Assembly (NCBI GenBank): GCA_030040825.1
Contig: JASHSY010000148.1
Location: forward strand, 1 to 9,840
Origin: Xanthobacteraceae bacterium
GTDB taxonomy: Bacteria > Pseudomonadota > Alphaproteobacteria > Rhizobiales > Xanthobacteraceae
Direction of reading: 5' to 3'
DNA: 9,840 bases
The translations under genes were made by a program, and so were the position numbers. The notes beneath the pieces were generated by a model. It was not told the origin of the DNA and did not search any database. It saw only the letters and a program-made list of their open reading frames with translations. Of the stretch, positions 6,834-9,840 are shown one piece after another. The first letter of the stretch is position 1. Every line of letters begins with the position of its first letter.

Positions 6834-8186
6834 ATGCCAAATGCGCCGGATGAGGTGAATGTCACGCGCCTCATCGACAACGGACCGCTCACCGGCTTTC
6901 AGATCGGGACCGTCATCTGCTGCGCGCTGGTCAATCTGTTCGACGGTATCGATACCCAGTCGATTGGCGTGGCGGCGCCGTTCATTGCCGATGGACTCGG
7001 AATCAAGCTCGCCAATTTCGGACCGATATTCTCCTCCGCACTGGTCGGTGCGACGATTGGCGCGGCTACGTTCGGCCGGTTGGCCGACCGGTTCGGCCGC
7101 AAGACCTTGCTGCTCGTCGCCGCCTCGATCATTGGCGTATTCACCATTCTCACCGCGCTGGCAACGTCGGTCTCCATGCTGGTCGCCTTCCGCATCCTCG
7201 CCGGGCTCGGTCTTGGCGGGGCAACGCCGTGCGTTATTTCCATGACCGCGGAATACGCACCCGCGCGGGTGCGCGCCTCTTTGGTAACGCTGATGTGGTC
7301 GTCGTTTCCCTTTGGCGGGATGATCGGCGGGCTCATGAACACGTATCTTCTTGTCCACGCCGGCTGGCGGGCGATTTTCTATATCGGCGGCATCATACCG
7401 CTCGCTTTGGTCGTGGTGCTGCTTGCGTATTTGCCGGAATCGATCAAGTTCCTGGTGACCCGCCGCAACGATGCCGATGCAGTTCGACGCATCGTCGCGC
7501 GTTTGGGCGTGCGCGATCTCGCCGCCGGTACGCGGTTCTTGATCGAGGAGGAGCGGCTCGCCGGCGGCACCATCCGGCATCTATTCACCAGAGGTCGCGC
7601 ACTCGGCACGCTGTTCTTGTGGGTGCCGTTCTTCATGGGCTTTGGCGTGCTCACCGTGGTGACCCTGTGGACGCCAGCCTTGCTGCGTATGAACGGAATT
7701 TCCGCCGCCGACACCGCCTTTGTCATTGCCTTCAATGGGCTCGGCGGGTTCATCGGCCAATCGACCTCCGGGCGTCTGATGCAGCGCTTCGGCATCATGG
7801 CTGCTTTGTTTCCTGCATTCCTCGCCGGAACTGCAGCTACGGTGCTGCTGGGCTACGGCGCAGCTTCGGTCGCGATCGCCGCGACCGGCATCGGCCTGGT
7901 CGGGTTGTTCCTGGGTTTGGGAACGGGGGGCGCGATCGCGCTTGCAGCGCTGATCTACCCGACGCCGATCCGCTCCACCGGTGTCGGCGCCGGCATGGCG
8001 ATGGGTCGCTTCGGGCAAATCGTCGGGCCGCTGATCGCGGGCGCGCTGCTTGGCGCCGGCTGGAGCGCCGACCGCATCATGATCGTCATTGCCGGCGGCG
8101 GACTTATCGGCGCAATCTTTGTGCTGCTGTTTTGGGCTTGGTACGCGATGCGCGAGCGGCAGTTGGCCGCACAGGCCACCGCGTAA
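6834..8186 (+). CDS. MFS transporter, aromatic acid:H+ symporter (AAHS) type
   Basis: A 450-residue inner-membrane permease of the major facilitator superfamily with about 12 predicted membrane spans. The first span carries the acidic motif LFDGIDTQSIG (Asp37, Asp40), a hallmark of the AAHS family that includes the 4-hydroxybenzoate carrier PcaK. The loop between spans 2 and 3 has the MFS motif GRLADRFGRK (81-90). FRILAGLGLGGATP (119-132) forms span 4, LPESIKFLVTRR (200-211) begins the long central cytoplasmic loop, and SGRLMQRFG (312-320) repeats the loop motif in the second half. The span before residue 440 ends in a short charged tail. The family imports aromatic or heteroaromatic carboxylates by proton symport; the substrate here is not readable. 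Being divergent from xdhA suggests, without proving, a purine-ring or related substrate. It ends 2 bp from the stop of the convergent amine oxidase gene. Confidence 0.88.
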   Translation: MPNAPDEVNVTRLIDNGPLTGFQIGTVICCALVNLFDGIDTQSIGVAAPFIADGLGIKLANFGPIFSSALVGATIGAATFGRLADRFGRKTLLLVAASIIGVFTILTALATSVSMLVAFRILAGLGLGGATPCVISMTAEYAPARVRASLVTLMWSSFPFGGMIGGLMNTYLLVHAGWRAIFYIGGIIPLALVVVLLAYLPESIKFLVTRRNDADAVRRIVARLGVRDLAAGTRFLIEEERLAGGTIRHLFTRGRALGTLFLWVPFFMGFGVLTVVTLWTPALLRMNGISAADTAFVIAFNGLGGFIGQSTSGRLMQRFGIMAALFPAFLAGTAATVLLGYGAASVAIAATGIGLVGLFLGLGTGGAIALAALIYPTPIRSTGVGAGMAMGRFGQIVGPLIAGALLGAGWSADRIMIVIAGGGLIGAIFVLLFWAWYAMRERQLAAQATA

Positions 8187-8188
8187 CC

Positions 8189-9436
8189 CTAATGCGCCAG
8201 TTCCTTGGTGCGCGCCGCTATCACTTGATCGGCGGCGGTCACTCCGGTCTGCCAGGCGCCGTGCGCGGTGGAGAAATCGTGCGGCGAGCAGGCTTCGCCG
8301 GCAAAGAACAACCGATCGTCGACCGGCTCGGCCAGCGTCGCACGGCAATCGGCGAACCCGGGAAGCGCAGATGAATATGCGCCGCGCGCGAATGGATCGG
8401 CGCCCCAGCGATGAATGCGGATCGGCTTGAGCCGCCGGGTGAAATCGCTGCCGAACAAATCGCCGAGTTCGGAAACCACGAAGTCGAAGAACGCACGGTC
8501 GCCGCGCTCCTCCAGCTCTTCCGCGCAGCGGCCGCCGAAATAGGCCTCGATCAGCGGCCGGCCGAACGGCCGGAAGTGATAAGCGGCAGTGGCCGTGCGA
8601 TCGATGTGCCCGAATACCCGCGTATCTTTGTCGAATTGCTCGGCGTGTTCGAGCGCGATGAAAAGCTTGTCGTCATGGCCGAGCGGCAATCCGCGCGCGG
8701 CCTGTATTTTTTCCGGCAGCGCCGGCATGAAGGCGGGCTGCTCGGCAGCGAGCAGATTTGTCGGGACCGCGACAACAATCCGATCGGCCACGATCACACC
8801 CTTCGATGTTTCAATTCGCAAGCGTTTGCCGCTGTGGTCGATCCTGCGCACCTGGCAGTCGAGCATGACCGGCAGACCGGCGCCATAAGCAGCGATAACG
8901 GTGCCGAGCCCTTCTACCACCCGCCAGTTCACGCCGGTGTCGGCGTAGCGGTCGAAGTCTTTGGCCGAAACTTGATCCCACTCGGTGCCACTGATGTAAG
9001 TGCTGACGGCATTGATCAGGCCGTTCCAGGGGCTGCCGGGCTGCAAGGCGCACGAGGACGCAACGTCGGGCTCATCCCGGGCGAGACGTTCGAGCCGTTC
9101 GTAGAACGATGCCATGGCGGCCTGAAATTCATTTTGCTCCACATGGGAAAAACCCCGCTCGAACGATGAGCGCGTCCACGGCGGCGGCGACTTGTCGATG
9201 CTGGCGCCCTGCGTCTCGGCAATGCCACGCCACGGATTGCGATCGGCGGAATGCAACCACCCGCAACCAAGATCGAGCGCATAGCCCGCTTCGACAACGG
9301 TCCAAGCGCGCCCGCCGAGCCGTGGACGGGCTTCGACCAACAGGCAGCGGATCGAAGCATCATGCAAGCGCCGTGCGGCTGCAATCCCGGCCGCTCCGCC
9401 GCCCACGATCACGACCTCGACATCGTCGTTTGCCAT
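8189..9436 (-). CDS. FAD-dependent amine oxidase (flavin monoamine oxidase family)
   Basis: A 415-residue flavoprotein of the monoamine/polyamine oxidase family, predicted to oxidise an amine to an imine with release of aldehyde or ketone, ammonia (or amine) and peroxide. The FAD-binding N-terminus reads VVIVGGGAAGIAAARRL (8-24), then a Glu in VEARPRLGGRAW (34-45) for the ribose. Lys257 in GHDDKLFIALEHAEQF is in the place of the active-site lysine of the family. RWGADPFARGAYSSALPG (343-360) and LFFAGEACSPHDFSTAHGAWQTG (376-398) form the C-terminal FAD site, where Trp395 replaces the usual aromatic-cage tyrosine. No signal peptide or membrane anchor is seen, so it is probably cytoplasmic. Start ATG at 9436. 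The gene upstream on the same strand ends 39 bp away, so they are probably co-transcribed. Substrate unknown; other flavin oxidoreductases of the same fold cannot be excluded. Confidence 0.82.
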   Translation of the reverse strand: MANDDVEVVIVGGGAAGIAAARRLHDASIRCLLVEARPRLGGRAWTVVEAGYALDLGCGWLHSADRNPWRGIAETQGASIDKSPPPWTRSSFERGFSHVEQNEFQAAMASFYERLERLARDEPDVASSCALQPGSPWNGLINAVSTYISGTEWDQVSAKDFDRYADTGVNWRVVEGLGTVIAAYGAGLPVMLDCQVRRIDHSGKRLRIETSKGVIVADRIVVAVPTNLLAAEQPAFMPALPEKIQAARGLPLGHDDKLFIALEHAEQFDKDTRVFGHIDRTATAAYHFRPFGRPLIEAYFGGRCAEELEERGDRAFFDFVVSELGDLFGSDFTRRLKPIRIHRWGADPFARGAYSSALPGFADCRATLAEPVDDRLFFAGEACSPHDFSTAHGAWQTGVTAADQVIAARTKELAH

Positions 9437-9452
9437 GCTCCGATAACTCCGC

Positions 9453-9465
9453 CGTCGGCCCGACG
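9453..9465. repeat. Short palindrome in the gap before the amine oxidase
   Basis: CGTCGG at 9453-9458 and CCGACG at 9460-9465 form a 6-base-arm palindrome around a single base, in the 39-bp gap between the NmrA-like gene and the amine oxidase. It is followed by no T run and could be an operator half, a weak attenuating hairpin, or chance in GC-rich DNA. Confidence 0.25.
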
Positions 9466-9475
9466 TTCGCAGCTC

Positions 9476-9840
9476 TTACTCGTCGACGCCGCGCGCACCG
9501 ACCCGGCCGAGAAAATGCGCGAGATTGTGCGGCGGACGGCCAAGCAGCCAAGACAGCGTGTTGCTGTTTCCGACCAAGCCGTGAGCCCCATAATAACGGA
9601 ACATCGCCGCCAGCGTATCGCATTCGTATGCGCCCATGCCGCCGGCGCGCGCTTGCTTTTCCCATTCCTCGACCGGCTCCGCGGCGACGTGTACCGCACG
9701 TTGCAATGTGGCGCCGATTGCCGCCGCGACGGCGGTCTGGCTCAGCGGTTCGGTGCCGACCAGCTCATAGGTCGCACCGCCGTGGCCCGGTTTGGTGAGT
9801 ACCAGCGCCGCAGCCGCGGCGACATCCTCCAGATCGATCA
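9476..9840 (-). CDS. NmrA-like NAD(P)-binding protein, C-terminal part (5' end outside window)
   Basis: The last 120 residues of an atypical short-chain dehydrogenase of the NmrA / HSCARG-like group, ending TAA at 9476-9478. Visible are IDLEDVAAAAALVLT at the edge, GGATYELVGTEPLSQTAVAAAIG, and the C-terminal helix region with GAYECDTLAAMFRYYGAHGLVGN and LSWLLGRPPHNLAHF. This order is typical of NmrA-family proteins that have a Rossmann N-terminus (lost here beyond the right edge). They serve either as NAD(P)H-dependent reductases or as redox-sensing regulators without catalysis. It precedes the amine oxidase gene on the same strand with 39 bp between, suggesting an operon. Which role applies cannot be judged without the N-terminal GxxGxxG and catalytic region. 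Confidence 0.78.
   Translation of the reverse strand, partial: IDLEDVAAAAALVLTKPGHGGATYELVGTEPLSQTAVAAAIGATLQRAVHVAAEPVEEWEKQARAGGMGAYECDTLAAMFRYYGAHGLVGNSNTLSWLLGRPPHNLAHFLGRVGARGVDE

Noticed and set aside
6783..8348. Minus-strand ORFs (265 and 255 codons) opposite the MFS transporter
   Set aside because: Highly charged, low-complexity antisense translations of hydrophobic-span codons; the second also runs into the amine oxidase in another frame. Neither resembles a protein family.

Overview
This window looks like an ordinary, GC-rich (my impression is low-to-mid 60s %) stretch of an alphaproteobacterial chromosome. The closest resemblance is to Hyphomicrobiales of the Bradyrhizobium / Rhodopseudomonas / Xanthobacteraceae type. 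This rests on protein style, codon use and the split XdhA/XdhB/XdhC arrangement; no 16S or other marker gene is present. I see no insertion sequence, phage gene, CRISPR array, tRNA or rRNA.

Left two thirds (1-6646): a purine-base catabolism cluster. On the + strand lie the C-terminal part of guanine deaminase (guaD, cut by the window edge) and a complete adenine deaminase of the A_deaminase family. After a perfect GC hairpin, a tiny 25-codon minus-strand ORF has its own good ribosome binding site and a promoter-like sequence. The minus-strand operon xdhA-xdhB-xdhC follows (transcribed right to left): FeS/FAD subunit, molybdopterin subunit and the chaperone for molybdenum cofactor insertion. 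The chemistry converges. GuaD turns guanine into xanthine, adenine deaminase turns adenine into hypoxanthine, and xanthine dehydrogenase oxidises hypoxanthine and xanthine to urate. All catalytic-pocket residues I could map in XdhB fit a true xanthine dehydrogenase.

Right third (6647-9840): a 187-bp divergent promoter region separates xdhA from a + strand MFS transporter of the aromatic acid:H+ symporter (AAHS) type. The transporter converges, with only 2 bp between stop codons, on a minus-strand flavin amine oxidase. That gene is preceded on the same strand by the C-terminal part of an NmrA-like NAD(P)-binding protein cut by the right edge. The last two probably form a separate operon whose substrate cannot be read from the sequence.

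I did not find a convincing new multi-gene system. The most intriguing items are the isolated signal-peptide-like micro-ORF at 1556-1633, the uncharacterised AAHS transporter divergent from xanthine dehydrogenase, and the amine oxidase / NmrA pair.
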